DNA from: Symbiodinium natans
Lineage: Eukaryota; Sar; Dinophyceae; Suessiales; Symbiodiniaceae
DNA length: 64,000 nucleotides
Assembly (NCBI GenBank): GCA_905221605.1
Contig: CAJNDS010002360.1
Span: 182,001 to 246,000 of the forward strand
Direction of reading: 5' to 3'
Positions 10,386 through 24,329 of the stretch are shown in pieces (the first letter of the stretch is position 1; each line of letters opens with the position of its first letter). The notes below the pieces were generated by a model. The model ran no database searches. It was given only the letters and a program-made list of their open reading frames with translations, and was not told the origin of the DNA. A program made the translations under genes and the position numbers.

Positions 10386-13300
10386 CGGTGGACGGGTGGG
10401 TGGATGGCTGGCTGGCTGGGCTGCGTAGCCATGGCTCCGCTGGCGGACCTCCTTCGTGACGCGCTTGAGGCCGATTTGTCCCAGCATGTCGCCACAGATG
10501 CGCTCTTACAGGCTGCCCGCTGACTGGCGAGGGTCTTTGCCACGTGACCGCGTGCCAAGTCCCCCTCCTCTGGCCTCTCAGAATCGTTGGCCGCTGCTCT
10601 CTGCTTGGCGCTGGCTGGTTCCCATTCCCGACCGGGAGTCCCTTCTATCCTGGGGCTCCGTCATTGAGGCTGCTTTGGCTGCTTGGGCGGCCATGGGCTG
10701 AAATTTTGGGCATGGGCACGATGACCTCTTCGACCTGTAGGCTGTCCTCCTCACTGGAGCTTGTAGGCAGTGGCTTGTTGAGGGCCTCGTCCTCCTGGAT
10801 GTCTGCCCAAGTTGGGCGGCCCTCGGAGGCAGAAGGCGTCGGGCGTGCGCGTGCGGGTGCGGGCGTGCATGGGTGCGTGCATGCATAGGTGCGTGCGTGC
10901 ATGCGGGCGTGCATGCGTGCATGCGTGCGGATGAAGGAGGGCAGGAAAAGCAGAAAGAAGAAGCATCAATCGTTTCCTGGATCTGCGCCTTGTGCAGGAG
11001 CTCAGCTGTCTCGGTTTCCCCGAGCGGCTCATGAAATCGATGGATGTCTCTGATGAAAGCGGCGTGGTTGCCTTTCAAAGCACATCTCTAGCTAAACTAG
11101 TCCAGGCAAGAACCCTTTTCTGCTGCTCAAAATTCCTGAAGATGTGCAGGCTATGGGGTTGCTAGGGTTGCTCACTTGCTGCTGACCGCTCACGAAGCTC
11201 CATGAAGCTTGCAGATTGTGAGCATACCCGCTACACCAGCCTTCAACTAGGCATCTGACTCGTCTGGGGTGGGGGGGGGGGTGGAAGCACTCGGATGAAG
11301 AAGGTTTCTCAAATGCTTTGAAGCTCACCAAAACAAGATGCCGCGGGGAGCTGAACCCTGAAGTTGAGAGAACCTTCGGCGAGACAGTTTGCATCGATGC
11401 CTCCTGCGGCTGCGGTCTGCAGCTGTCGCAGGAAGAAGCCCCCTCAGCTCGAAGGTCTCGGCTCAACCGGGTTCCCTCCCTTAAGGGGGAGCTTGCTTGA
11501 TAAGGACCCGGGTCAACCCCGGAGCCAACACGTCGCAGCAAAGCGGCGCTGCGCCTGGCTTACGGCACTGGCCGTCGTGGACTTCGCTTTGGGGAACTGC
11601 GGCCTGCCAAGCGAAGCAGACATGTTCCGGCTGTTCGGGTTGCTTGGAGTTTGCGCCGTAGGGTTTTGGGTGGGCATTTTATCCCAGAAGCCCTCGACCA
11701 ACAGCACAGACGAGAGGGAGCCTCTTCAACGCTGGCAAGGCCTCCTCCACCTTCGGGGCCAGCATGCTTACGCTTAGGCTTGCCGCTGCAGGCTTCTTCC
11801 ACCACAACCAAGCTGTGTCCGAGTCCGCAACCGCCTCAGGGGTGCTTGGCGCGGGAACATTGCGTGTAGGCGTCGCCGGGGGCCGCTCTGAGCGCGGCCG
11901 CTTCAAGGGCCCAGAGGCCTGGATGGACAATGGCGATTCAGAGGAACGCCAAAAAGGAACTCAATGATGCCTGAGGAGATAATCAGGATACTATTCAAGA
12001 TACCCAAGACATCCCAAAAAAAACAGCGCCGCCACTTCGCCGAGCTGCAGCAGTCGCGACTTGGGGCAGCTCATGGCCGACCTGGACGAGGAAGATGGCC
12101 GCAGCTGCGCCGTGCTTGCAGAGGCCTCCCCGCGTCCTGAAGTCCACGCAGCTGCACCGGGCATCCACCTGTGGAAGATCTGCTGAAGGACAAAAACGAC
12201 AAGTTCCGTATCAAACCAGCGCAGACCCAGCACGGGCGCAACGCAACAGCCCCCTTAACCAAAGAATCGCGAGAAGAGTCCTCTTCTCTCAAAAGCAACA
12301 GAAGCCGCTACTTGTACCCGAGGCGAGCACCTGCCCTGTTCCATCGCGCCCCAATCGCACGGTGTATGCTCGGGGACCACTTTCCTCAGATTTCGCAAAC
12401 GGCACTTCATACCATGACCCTCAGCGGAATCCCCAAAGATCCCCAAAGCCCGAATTTGCAGCCAGCCACGCTTTGAACCTCTGCAGCCACTCCACCATCT
12501 AGGCACCTGTTGCGCAGCTGTCGTGAAGGGGTGGCTCGTGGATACTGCACAGTAGCAACGATTCTCAAGTAACTGAGGAATATCCTCAGCTCAGTTCCTC
12601 CAACCCCTTGCAAGAGTGCTTCGTTGCAGCGTAGATCCTGAACCACCCTAAACCCTAAACCGGGAAGACTAAAAACCCAAATGTCTGCAAGCAACGGCGC
12701 CGACCAACGATCTTCACTGCCCGTTGCTTGAGCAGCTGCATCCTGGGCTACGCTGGCCCGGCAAAAAAATCGAGGAAATCATGTTCCGTCTATAGCCGTG
12801 CATTTGCACCCTCCCGTGTCGCGAACGTGCGTTTTAGGCTCAAGCTTGCAGGCGGCACTCGCGAGATGTGGGCTGCTGCCCCAACCTTGCTCAATGCGAG
12901 CGACTGCTACCCTAGCCTTCCTCGATGCAGTCCCTGCTGCCCCAATCTTACTCGACGCGATTCCCATCCCAACCCCCCCCCCTCCCCCTCACTGTCGAAC
13001 ATTGATTTCCAGCCTCCTTAAACCACTCCAAAACCCAGATTCCCAACCAAGGCAGGAGTGGAAGCCACCCCGAACAACTTCGCTTACGCAAGCTTATAAA
13101 CTTGTTGCTTACGCGGACCCTTACGCGTGCGTGCCTCAACTTGCGCGGGGCAGGGTTTCCGCAGCCCCTTTACATGTTTCATCATACCCAGTTTGGACCT
13201 TGGTTTTTGAGCAGATATCGTCCCTTTGTGCCCTTGGCGTGCTCTTGGAGCGGTGATGGAGTGATCTTGGAGTGGTCTTTGAGTGTGTGAAACTGTTTGG

Positions 13301-14403
13301 AGTCTACGCTGGCACAAATTAGGGCTTGCGGATTCTTGCGGCCTGGAGATTCGTTGGGATGGTTGTTTCCCAGATTTAAGACTCACGGTCAAGGACTGCT
13401 ACAGCAGCCAACTGAAGATGAGATCTGCTGCACAAGCCAGAGAAAGAACGTGGCCCTGAAAAAACTCTAGTCTTCAAGTTGGCTCAGTGGCGCTTTGGTC
13501 ACGCTTCCAGGGTTTGCACCTTCGCACTTGCTCAATACACTCACTGAATGGGAAAAGGCAGACTCAGACTGTCCCAAAAAACGCCGTGCCCGCTGCTGAT
13601 CCCTGGCCTTTGGTGACAGCCGCAATGTCGTCATTGCATGGCAGCTCCTCCATGATCTCCATGGCAGCTCAGCGTCAGCTCGCGACGGCGCTACATCGAG
13701 GAGAGCCGCTGGCGCGTGACAACTTGGATGATGTTTGCATCACTGGCACCCTCAAGATATGGGGTTTACTATGACTCATCGAAACGTGCAAGTACCTCTC
13801 TTGTTGTGCAACCCAGCGGTATATATTTTCTGCATGCTGGGGGCCGAGAAGCTATACGGAGCTGCAAACCTCGCACAGCCAGACTTCGGCAAATGGTCAC
13901 AACATTGGTTCGACTCCGTTTCATGGGCTTTTCCCAGCAAGTTTGAGGCTGTCGGCTCTGGCGCCTTTCACCTGATGGATGCTGGCGACACTGGCGACCC
14001 ACTCGAAGCGAAACCTTAGAGGAGGCACTGGTTCACGCAGATTCGTCCATTCTCTAGGTAGAACGCTCAGAGATGTGAGCCTGTTGCTCTGCTTGGCTTT
14101 CCTTGCTGCCGCTTCTGCCTTTTCCCGATGATGGCTAGCATCCGGATGGCTTCAAGTACCTACAGGGCAGCTGCAGATTCCCGCAGCCACCCAAGCAGCC
14201 AACCGCCTGAGCACCAAAAGCTGCACACCCCAGGCTCACAGGCCCTAGCTGGCTATAAAACAATTCAAATGTCGGCAGCAGCTCACTCACGCTTCACTGG
14301 TCTTTGCAGGCTCTTGTCGTCGGCTCGGAACTGCATCATTGTGTTGAACCTATGGGGATGAAACTTGAAATGACACTGGTGACGCGGCTGCAAAGTCTGG
14401 ATA
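10386..14403. other. Unassigned region with scattered coding-like segments
   Basis: Nothing here can be named. Coding-like minus-strand segments lie at about 10,690-10,840 (acidic and Ser-rich), 11,690-11,810 and 11,820-11,925 (basic, Pro-rich). On the plus strand, 13,760-14,019 is a well-composed frame of about 85 residues ending in TAG. A GCATGC-rich short repeat lies at about 10,850-10,930. A short CCCTAAA patch is at about 12,645-12,660 and a C run at about 12,970-12,985. None of these matched a family I know. Confidence 0.35.
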
Positions 14404-14405
14404 TG

Positions 14406-14531
14406 TCAGCCAGGGCGCTTCACGATGTACTGCTTGTCTCCGAGAGTCATCGTGTACTGCTTGAATCCTTTGCCCCAGGCATCCTCCAACTGCTTGTTCA
14501 TCTTGGCGTTGTATTTCGTCCAAGCCTCTGA
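14406..14531 (-). CDS. WWE-like domain, last exon of a minus-strand gene
   Basis: The minus-strand frame ending in TGA gives about 40 residues with W-T-K-Y-N, then N-K-Q-L-E-D-A-W and a short beta-like tail. This fits the second half of a WWE domain, the module found in ubiquitin ligases and poly-ADP-ribose polymerases that binds ADP-ribose-type ligands. The first conserved Trp would be in an earlier exon; a segment at about 14,650-14,760 on the same strand carries G-K-W-Y-Y and may supply it. The join is not proven. The match is by pattern only and short. Confidence 0.45.
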   Translation of the reverse strand, partial: SEAWTKYNAKMNKQLEDAWGKGFKQYTMTLGDKQYIVKRPG

Positions 14532-14639
14532 GCAAGTTGGGCAACGCGCAGGAGGTGGCAGTTGGCACACAGACCATCCCAGACCTCAAGCCTGCCTTTA
14601 ACAACCTGCGTGCTCACTGTTTCATGTCACACAACTGTG

Positions 14640-15065
14640 CAACAACCTGTCCAGCTCGCCTTGGGATCATCTGCCCCAACCTTCATTTTTCGCAGGTCGC
14701 TCATGTAGTACCACTTGCCTTCGCCGGCCACGGTCTCCTGTCCAGGCCCAAGGCGCAAACATCAAGGCCCTTTTGAGAATTCTGAACTCAAGTGAAATCT
14801 GAGGTAGCCGTCGCACAATCTTAGCGTGTTGCATCTCATTGCCGTCCTTGCTTTTGCTTTTCTTCAGCTTGGAGGCAACCGCTGCGAATTCCTTTGCTGC
14901 AATGGCCTGAAACACAAAAATCTTGCCTGCAGCAAACCACTGACCATCTGGTCGACAAGCAAATGAGTGCGGAAAGCCTTTGCCGTGCCCTTGACCGCTG
15001 TTTTGATCACACCACGGGCGGCTGCTGCCTTGCCAGAGGGATCCACACGACACTGCGACAGACAT
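14640..15065 (-). CDS. Lys-rich exons upstream of the WWE-like exon
   Basis: Three minus-strand segments look coding: about 15,046-14,940 (Ala/Lys-rich, ending in a hydrophobic L-L-V-D-Q-M-V), about 14,910-14,805 (A-I-A-A-K-E-F followed by a run of alternating Lys and Ser) and about 14,760-14,650 (G-E-G-K-W-Y-Y). They lie in order upstream of the WWE-like exon and are probably exons of one gene. No catalytic domain is visible. Confidence 0.35.
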
Positions 15066-15398
15066 TGCGATCTGAATACTTACGATTCTTACCTGCTATT
15101 AGTATCTGCTACGGGGAAGGTGCTCTAGGTCTCTAGGTTTCAAGTTGGGCTCAAAGATAGCCTGTTGTGTATTCGCATGGTTGCCTGAACTGTTTCTCAT
15201 GAAGCCCGCCAAGTTTGACTTTTCGGGGAAGCTGCTTCCCGAACCAGCACCCCCCGCCCCCACCCGCGGTTGGGAAGCATGGCTTTGGAATGTCTTAGGC
15301 CCAAGCAAGCCTAGCTTTGGGATGTTTGGGCAGTCCAGACGGGGGTTGGGAATCCTGAAATGGGTGGGGAAAGACATTTCAACGCGGCAGCAGCTATT

Positions 15399-16070
15399 TG
15401 TGGTCAGAGTTGAGGGCCCTGAAGTCCCGAAGGCAGCAGGTAGCCGAAACACCGCGAAAAATGGGCCTTCGCCTTGGCCTTGCCCTTCGCCTTGGCCTTT
15501 GCCTTGGCCTTGGCTTTGGCTTTGGCCTTTGCCTTGCAGAAAGGGCCCGGCTGAGGGCGACTGCCGAACAGAAAACACCCTAACCACCACAAGCATGCCG
15601 AAATGACAGACAGGTGCGACACTCACACTGAGCTGCCTTGGCAACCACAGCACCGCGGGCTGGAAGCGCTTTAGCCTGAAGATGTCACCGCGTGTGTTAT
15701 CTGAGCAAGGCGCACCGAGGGCGCTGTACTGCGAACAGCTGCCAGCACTGATATGCCTTCTTTTTCGGAGGCTCCTCAGGCTCTTCCTCATCTTCCTCCT
15801 CCTCAGCCTCAGGCAACACTCACTCCGATTCACCCCGCGTGCTCTTTGTCCACTCGCCTCTGCGTCCTCCTCCTCCTCCTCCTCGACCTCCTCCTCGACC
15901 TCTGGCTCCTCCTCCTCCTGCGCAAGCTCCGACGGGATGCTCACATTTTGCAAAACAGAAAGGAGAGAATGGAGAGACCGGAGAGACCAACATGAACAAG
16001 GCTGCCAAGCCTTGGCAGCGGCTGCTTTTGCAGCAGCTTTCCGCTTGGGCTGCACACGCGGAGGCATGGC
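15399..16070 (-). CDS. Low-complexity Lys/Ala- and Glu-rich gene fragment
   Basis: The minus strand encodes a start-like M-P-P-R-V-Q-P-K-R-K-A-A-A-K near 16,067, a long Glu-rich stretch at about 15,925-15,750 ending in P-P-K-K-K, and an alternating Lys-Ala run at about 15,535-15,455 made by a GCCTTG-type hexamer repeat. A basic start, an acidic middle and a Lys-Ala tail would suit a chromatin or nucleolar protein, but this is inferred from composition alone and the exon joins are not certain. The acidic and Lys-Ala parts are in different frames, so they need splicing to be one product. Confidence 0.4.
15460..15540. repeat. GCCTTG hexamer repeat
   Basis: About 80 bp of GCCTTG/GCCTTT hexamers. 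In one minus-strand frame it encodes alternating Lys and Ala, in another Gly/Gln. This is either a coding repeat or a microsatellite in an intron. Confidence 0.8.
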
Positions 16071-19000
16071 GGGGAGGCAGGGCACGGAGGTGGTCGACAC
16101 GGAGGGGCTGGTTCGAGCTGACAGCAGCTTACTGAGCCTGGCGAAGTGGGAGGCCGAAAGCCTTGCAGAGTGCCACCTGCGACCCGCATCTTGCAGACAG
16201 TGACAGATGGTGCCGAGTCTCCCACGCTCCATAGAGGAATGTCCTCGTGTCTGCGCCAACATGAAAAGAAAGAGTGAACCATCCATTTCCCCCAAGTCTC
16301 GCAGAGCACCGCAGATCCTTTGCCAGCAGCTTGGGGATGGTCGGCCAGGCCACAGAGGTCGGCCACAGAGGTCGTCCGAGCGCCTCACGTCAGCATCATG
16401 CAGACAGCCCAGAAAATCAGACAACTTGCCGACCCATCATGTGCCCCATCCCGTTGCACCAAGAAAATCGTTCACCGGATTTACTAAGCCAGCCGTGCTT
16501 GCATTGCTTGCGACACTTTGTACCCCTGCCTGCTGCGCAGGTGACTCGGGCATCAACACTCCACGGGAGGGTGGGGTTGAGATCCTCCAACGAAAGGAAC
16601 GTAAGGTCCACGTAAAAACACCCTTGTCATAAGATTCTCTGTAGAGGTCCCAAGAAGAGCCCGTGATTAAGAAAACGCCCACATGTTCAGAAGACTTCGT
16701 TCGAAACCCTCAGCTGACCATACATCAAGTACAGAAGGCAAACCCCGGCCTTTGAACGTCGACTCATTCGCAGTCCATAGCAGGATTCCCGCGCGAAACT
16801 CATCAGGATCGGCTAGACGTCCTTGCTTCGAGCGGAGTGCGTTGCGCCCTGCTCACCACCGCTTTCTAAGCTTCTGACATGACGCTCTCTTTCACCGGAT
16901 GCACGGCATCCCACTCTGCCGGCTCCATCGCTCAGTCGAAATCGGATTCACATCCTCCGGTCTGAGCTGATTGGCCGTGTGGCCATCGTCAGGCAAAGCT
17001 TCTGAGCCAACTGCTGCAGAATCCTGCGCCTGTTTATATCCTGTTTATCTGGGTGTCAGGATGTCCTCTGCTTCTTGTGGCCGACTCTCTGAAGCAAGGC
17101 AATTTCTACACAGAAACTTCCTTCCACACGCGCGGATAAGCAGCCTTCTGGCGATTAAAAGATGTAGGGGCACTAAGCACAGCCTTCGGCTGCTAATTGC
17201 TCGAGCCCATGTCCCAGGTCCCTGGCCATGGCACATCAACCCTACTTATAGCACGTTGGCTATGATACAGTGGTGGTACAAATTAAGAACAATGGACCAA
17301 TGGACTAAACGTCTATCAATTCTCTTGTATGTAGAGGAGAATAGGGCATAGGATGCTGGAAGCATGGTCGGGGCGTTTGCGGCACAAGCTCAGAGAGTCT
17401 AAAACACCTGAAAAGTCATGTATGCCGTCGAAGGACAACTCCCTTCGAGCGGACGGATCAGTCCACTACCTGACGCTAGCTAGGTTTCTGACGCCACGAT
17501 AGCATGTAGCCTACTTGACGCCGGCAAATCTCGGAGTAAAGCAGACACTTCTGCACACTTCGATGGCGTCCGGAAGAAGTCTCTCAAACTTGGTGGCGCA
17601 AATAAGTCGGCGCTCATGCTCAGCATGATGCCGTGTGCTATGAAAATCGTGTCTTCGGTAGACACAAGTATTGTTGCAGTCTCAGAAAGCAGCAAAGCAT
17701 GTTCTGCATTGATCAACTCGTTGCGATTCGATCAGGCGAAGTGCTCGGCCAGGAGATAACTACTGTTGTTTCAAGCTGCTACCACGGCCTTCGCAAGTCT
17801 CTCGGAGTCTTACGGCCCTGCGCACACTTGCGCCAGCAGGCTGCAAAACATCGCAAAATCAAGATTCCAGAACCTCCCTGCAGCCAGAAGAGTGCTACGA
17901 ACCGTCTCCCAGGCACCAACGATCTTTGCCAGAAGCCTGTACTCTAGCAACAGAAACGTGAGTTGCTTGGACTCAAGCAGGTGACATGTTGACTCATAGT
18001 ACGTTGGCGCTCAGACGCCGCACAGTCCTCATAAATTCTGCCATCAGGCCTTATGCATTCCGACTTTTCGAATCTCCTGGCTGCTGGAGTCTGAGATTCA
18101 CTTAGGGACGGAGCTGGCACGTGGATGGCCAATCACACCCAGCACGATGGGCGCTCGCAGAATCATTTCCTGGGGCGCCTCCCAGTCCTGCTCAGCCCGC
18201 AATGCCAGGTTCAGCGAAAAGCTTAGGCTTGCACTTCGTGTGGAAGCCTTCTTCACTAGATCTTTGAGCTTTCCATGTTACAGCATTGGGCCTTGGTACC
18301 ACAGTAGCGGGCACGCGGGGATCGACGGCCACAAGCATACTCCTGTCGAAGGGCTTGCAGCGCAACGCAAGGCAAGCTCACCACTCCCCTGAATAAAGAA
18401 CCAGTGAAGTATTGTCCGGTTGAATTCACAAAGCGATACCAAGATTCCACTAATGTGAACTACTGCGGATCCAAAATTTGCAAAGCTGGGTCCATCTCAG
18501 GTGCCTTGCGCCAGCGGTTCCTCTCCACGGGCTCCACAGGCAACAGTGGCTCCTGCAAATGCTTCGGAAAACGCGACAGCACACCAGGGTATCGACCAGC
18601 AGCACCGCAGTGCCTCAAGGTACTTGCAAAGAAATCACACATCTCACAACCAGTTTCAGATGCAAGCGCGGTCCTTGCCCGGGATACGTGTGCCCGGCCG
18701 CTGCAGGTTTCCACCTTGCAAGCCAAGTTCTGGCAGGATCATTCCTGATCCTTGCTTATATGATACTTACCATATGGTTCATCTGATTTACATGCTTCTG
18801 TCACAGCCTACCATCTAACGTTGATCTCTGTGCACGCAGGAAGGGCAGATAATTCAATCGCCAGTTAAAGCCCCAGCCTAGGGCACGCAGTCGCCCTCCG
18901 GGCGGTGGTGTAGTTGGCACTTTGGTCTGTGGCAGAAAAAGGGAGCTCGCGTACGTGGCTTCGCAAGATGCCATGGCTCTTGGGGCCCTTTTGGGGTCCT

Positions 19001-22000
19001 TACTGCAAACTGGTGCCAGTGGAAGCTCACACTCAGCAGCCGAGGCCCAGCCCTTCACAGGCCTTGAACTTCTGAAGCCTCGATGCGGAGGATGCATCAG
19101 CCTTGTGTTGCAGTTGGACCCCAGTTAGAATCTGCAAGGAACCCACCCGTTCTATCTTTTCCTCTCCGTTGCTTTGGCCTTCAGGGGGCTCTTTTACTTG
19201 GCCGTTTCTTGAACCATGAAGCTTCCAAGTTTCAATGCTCAAACACACCATGACTTCGCCCTCACCCCGCCAAGGCATGCCAAGGCATGTCATGCCATTG
19301 CATGTGAGGTGCAACTCCAGCCTTGGCCCCGAGGGCTGGCTCTGGCGGCATCAAATCCTAGCAGTGCTCTGAGAGCTTGAAACGCTGGACGCCAACAGAA
19401 AACAGGCAAAGCTTAAACAACTTACGCCTGAAAGAGGCAGAATATTCTCGCGACGAAATAAACAAATGGTCCGTCGCGTCCCTGACACACTGTCACTAAT
19501 TCTAAAGCACGTGAAAAAGTGGTAAGAACGGCTCCTTGAAGTCCGCGCAGAAGTCGCTCACGTATGTCGTCTGCCAGCGGAAACTTCTGAGGCCTCCATA
19601 ACATGAGAAACCACTTTGCAACGTTGCCCAAGTACTGTGGAACTCGTGCAGAACCCTTCGGTGCCCAAGCACACCAGCTAATGCATGTCTCAGTCGTCGG
19701 AAGAATGGAACTTCAATTGGGACTCGACCCCAGGTTCAAGCACGAATATTGGAATGAATTCGCGACTTTTTCTGCCGGGGGTGGTTGGGCCCAGGGGGTA
19801 GTGCAAAGTCTCAAGTAGGGCCACCTGTTCTTTCAAGAGGGCCCTGAACGAAAACGCTCTCCATTTCGCGGCGAGTTTTCGGTATTTCCTGCTTGGACTA
19901 CCCACCCACCCATCCATCCCCACGCCACCTTTCACCCGCCCGCCCAAACTCACAAGCCCTCGCCCGTGGAAACTATCAGAACTGGGGTAATTCATGGGCA
20001 TGGGTTTTGGGGCGCTAGGGACTCCCTACCACAGGCTTCCCAAAGCCTCAGTCCTTGCTATGCTGCAATGCCCCTTCCCATCACCCCACAACTCTTTCAA
20101 AAACACTTTCCCCAAGCTCGGCTTGCCTTGGCAGATACCGCGGAGGGAAGACTTGCCAGAGGCACCCACAGAGGCTCCCGGATCTGGGACTGTGAAGGTC
20201 ATGCCTCAGGGGCCGGATATGGCAGAGATTGTAGAGATGGCAGCGGCTTTGTATTCTACGTCTATGCACGTGCCATAGACATGTTCAATCATGTTCACCA
20301 TTTCGCAACGTTTGCAAGCCGATCTCAAATCAAGGCACAAAGAGTGCGAGAATGGTTGGGAACGGGGCGAGCACAGCAAATTACAAACCAAGGACCATCA
20401 ATGACAGAGGTACGCTCATGAGAACAAACCCCAAACCCTGCCTCCAACCGGATCCAAAGCGCGAAGCGGTACGCTGCTGACCAGGCAGTCGAGGCTGTCT
20501 AAGGATGGAAGCTGGATGTTTTGGAGGGTGCTGCGTGTATCTGACGGTAATGGCACTAACAAAGTACGAGTACCGAACAGCTCACAGGAAAAAGCAGCTG
20601 TCAACACCACAGCAGCGGAAAAGATGGGAAGGCATTGGGATTGCCTTTGCTGCCTGTATCACATCTATGGTGCATGCAGCTTGTGGCCAAAATGGCTAAC
20701 ACGGTGATGCTCCAACAGCATGTCGTCCCGCAAGAGCGTGCAGAACACAATGACAAGATGAAGCTCTGCTTGCGATGGTTTCAAGTTCCCCTTCCGGCGC
20801 AGAGGTATCCGCCACTGCGGCTCAGACTCTTGCAGAACCTTGTGCTCGTGAAACACTGAGTCACAGGCAGCAGCTTTCCCCCAGCACAGATGGATATCTC
20901 CTTCTATAAGCTGTAGCCCTGAGAGTTCCCAAGCATGCCGGCACACCCCTTGCGCACCCATTGCCTCTGCGGGATTGCCACTTCGATTCCGTCTCATGCG
21001 GCTGCCTGTGACACCTGTACATGAACCTCTTTGCCTACAAGCGGACACTTGTGCGAAGATACGAAAGTACACGCTCAGGCTCAACTCGAAGCTAGATACT
21101 ATTGCCTTGGCACTTGCTCCAGGATGCTGTTGGCTTCAAATGCGGCCTGAAGGTTCGCATGCGCGCGCCGTGGTGGCATGTGCAGTACTCACAAGCCTTT
21201 GGGACGGACAAATTCCAGCATTTGCAGCCCATCTTTGGGGTTCCGTAAACCTTTCGATGCTCGAAGGCTCTGCAGCGCTCCGCGGCGCTAGTCGCTCTCA
21301 CGAGTGCTCGGGCTGCTGTCATAGGGGCCATCGTCGTCAGCAGCATCCCACTAGGCAGATGTGGGGATCACACGAGTCTGCTAAAATGGCGAGCTGATGC
21401 AAGCTCACCTGTTACCCGCAGCTCACAAACTGATGTCAGAAAGCCTTCCACACCTGTCCTATCCTGTCCTTGCGGCCAAGAGGTATCTTAGTTTGTCCCT
21501 GCTGCTGCTCGCGATACCCCACCTTGCGGGACATCTGGCAGCATCCCTCGGAAAGCCTGTGGCACCGCGGGTTGCTTCCAGGCGCCTGGACACAGCGACG
21601 TTTCTTCCGCATTGCTGAGGGCTAGCTGAGCTACCATTGTTTCATATCGTAAAAAATCATCTTCCAGAGCTCGCCGGAAGCGCAGCCGCTCCTAGAACAT
21701 GTTATACCAAAAACGGTCTCCTACTGTACTTATTGTACTCATTGTACTTTCTGTACTTCTTGTATTTCTTGTACTTATCACACTTGTTGTACTTCTTTTG
21801 TCCACTTCCAGAGCACCTGCGTGGTCTCGAAGGAGAGGTAGGTGCGAGCAGTGGTCGTGCCGTCATCCCTGGCCAAGCGCACGAGCCCCCCTCCAAAGCC
21901 AACGGGCCACACAGCTTGCAATGCATTGATGGCACTGTCATGTCCGACACTGCTGGCAGCAAATGGTGTGGCTGCACATGTCACGAGATATCACGGGATG

Positions 22001-24300
22001 CCTCACATCAAAGGGAATTATCGGAGAGGACCATACCATGCCATCCTCGTCACGGTCCTTCGTGCACAGACAAGATCAAGGAACAGCAAAGCATGGCAAA
22101 AGAGTATGTGGGGATCCTCCTGTTTGAGTCGCGGAATGACTGAGAAGACGGGAAAGCAAGCCTGACCGTTTGACAACTGCAGGCCAGTCTGTGCTTGTTG
22201 AGCCTAGAGACGAATCATACAGTACACACAGACGAGCGTTGTGAAAGCACACCAAAGCCGCATCGCAGGTGGAATGAATATCCAAAAACGGTTTTGCACC
22301 GTTGCGTCGCACTGGGTGCTGAACCCTAGACCCTAAACTGCCCTAAACCCTAATTAAGCCTTAAACCTCACAAGCAACGGAGCTATCGATTTGCCTCCCC
22401 GATCTTTGTGCTGGTCAACTGCACAGATGCCAGCCAGAAATCGTACTTGGTGCTGCTGGAGACAGCCTGAGAGTGCACAGCTAAGTCTGCACGTGTTCAT
22501 GCTGCAAACACACATCAATCCAATACGCAATCCAGGTACCAGAACTTTGGACCAACCCTTGCTGCACCGATCAAGGAGATACAGCTCACTATTCTCAGCA
22601 AGGCGGCAACAAACACCTCATCTGTCGGCACTACCTCCAGGGTGATGACCTTCCAAGTACATAGCCAATGTGGAACTCGCCCAAAGCACATGTCGTGCTG
22701 GTTCTTGGCCTCTCGAAAACACCATTGCTCCTTCTCAGAGCTCCAATCTCCCAGCTCTGTTTCCTGGTGCAAGGCAAGCCGCGGCAGCTGGCCATTCGAT
22801 TATTTTGATTGCAAGTTCGTCCTTCAGCTTGTCATTGATGCGAATGCTGACATAGGGCCTCTGATCCTGCGCGCTTCTGCTTTGCCAGGGGAAGGGCGAC
22901 AGAGCCCCGGCACATGGATGTATGCTGAAATATGCTGAAGAACGCGAGCTCATGTCCGACTAGGTGGACAGTCTCCTACAAACCACATTGTCAGGGGCGT
23001 GCAGCCTACAGTAGTACAGTCAGTGGCGCCTGCACCAGTCCGGGCCCCCCAATTTTCTCCACAGCTGCACTGTGAATGACAATGCTCAGCTTGAACCTGG
23101 CACTGGAATGAGCTCCGTCCGGTACTGGTCTCCGTAAGCTTGCTCGCGTTGGTTGTGGGGTGGTGGGGTGAAGGGGCGGGGGGAAGGGGGAAGGGGGGGA
23201 GAGTGAAGGTTTGCCACGGCTTGCCGTTGTTATCACACTGCTCCGTGGCACTGTGAGAGCCATGTACAACCCAAAGCTCCTATGTCTCAGGCCAGGCCAG
23301 GCACACGGCCGGGTATTGGCTGCACCTTTGCAGCTGGCCTGGGTGTCACCCGAAGCTGAATGTCTGGGTTCACAATGCGGCAAAAGGAAGTGCCGGTGAG
23401 CGCAGGAGTCTAAAGCCGGGACTGCGCAAGGGAACGAGCCACACTGCGCCCGGCAAGCATACCCAGCCTCGCAGCGAACGTGCATTCCCGTAGAGTGAGC
23501 ACCAGAGATGCAAGAACCAAGCAAGCAGAGTTCTGTGTTTGAGTGACTGGGAGAGCCAAGGCCACGGCTACGAAGCCCAACGCAGATTGGATCATGCAGC
23601 CGCAGCGGCAGACAGCCTCAGCCGATTCCCAGACTGAGGACTGCAGCGATATGGCGCCAGTCTATGAGACGGTCCGACAGATTGCTGGCACAGATTTGTT
23701 CGACGGAAGAAAATGTCACTGGAGCTGGGCCCATGACTGGGCCAAAGGGTGTGCGGCTTCCACTGTGGAGGAAGGGGGAAGTTTTGTTTTTGAACGAGTG
23801 AGGCGGGATAAGCAATACATGACAATGCTCGATGGTGTCAATGACGAAGGATACTAGTACGAGAGTGCACTGCACGCCATAGGAAAAAACTTACCCGTGT
23901 CTGTGCTTGAGCCGCGTACGCAGGACCACAGCGTCCAGACGGAATCCGTGTCTCGGGTTATGCTCGGGCATCCACTAGGTCTCAGCCTTTCAAAAGGTGT
24001 CTACAGCAGCTTCCGCACATTCCCTCTTTCTCTGCCAGGAAAACTTGCGCACGATCAGCGGGGAGAGGCTGCATGAATCCTGCCACGGGTTTATAGGTGC
24101 TGGCATCGCTCACAGCTCGCACGGCATGTCCTGAACGGATCTACTATGACCTACTTGTGATCAAGCGTGCCAGCCTGGCCATCTCAGCTGCCTGCGTGCC
24201 ATGAGGATTGTTTCCAAGTCGGGCCCCCTTAAATAGGGCACTTGAACAACTCGCATTAGGCCACCTGAATAATTTATTAGGATCATGTGCTAAGAAGACC
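16071..24300. other. Long region without a nameable gene
   Basis: I could not name any gene in these 8 kb. Coding-like minus-strand segments occur at about 17,490-17,700, 18,465-18,590, 20,690-20,870, 21,780-21,980, 22,560-22,780 and 22,790-22,890; on plus, at about 20,150-20,275 and 23,543-23,857. They are short, with ordinary composition and plausible AG|G edges, so they may be exons of several minus-strand genes. A 9-bp TTGTACTTC-type repeat at about 21,718-21,800 encodes a Lys/Tyr-rich stretch on minus. A 50-bp patch of CCCTAAA variants lies at about 22,320-22,370. Confidence 0.35.
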
Positions 24301-24329
24301 CCGAAAGACCCTAACTTAGAATGACCCCC

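Noticed and set aside
9998-10558. Minus-strand frames with His/Thr/Ser repeats near the second microsatellite
   Set aside because: The repeat accounts for most of the length; the remainder shows no family signature.
15099-16424. 441-codon minus-strand frame as a single gene
   Set aside because: It runs through several repeats and what look like splice boundaries; the acidic segment reads better in another frame. Only parts are likely exonic.
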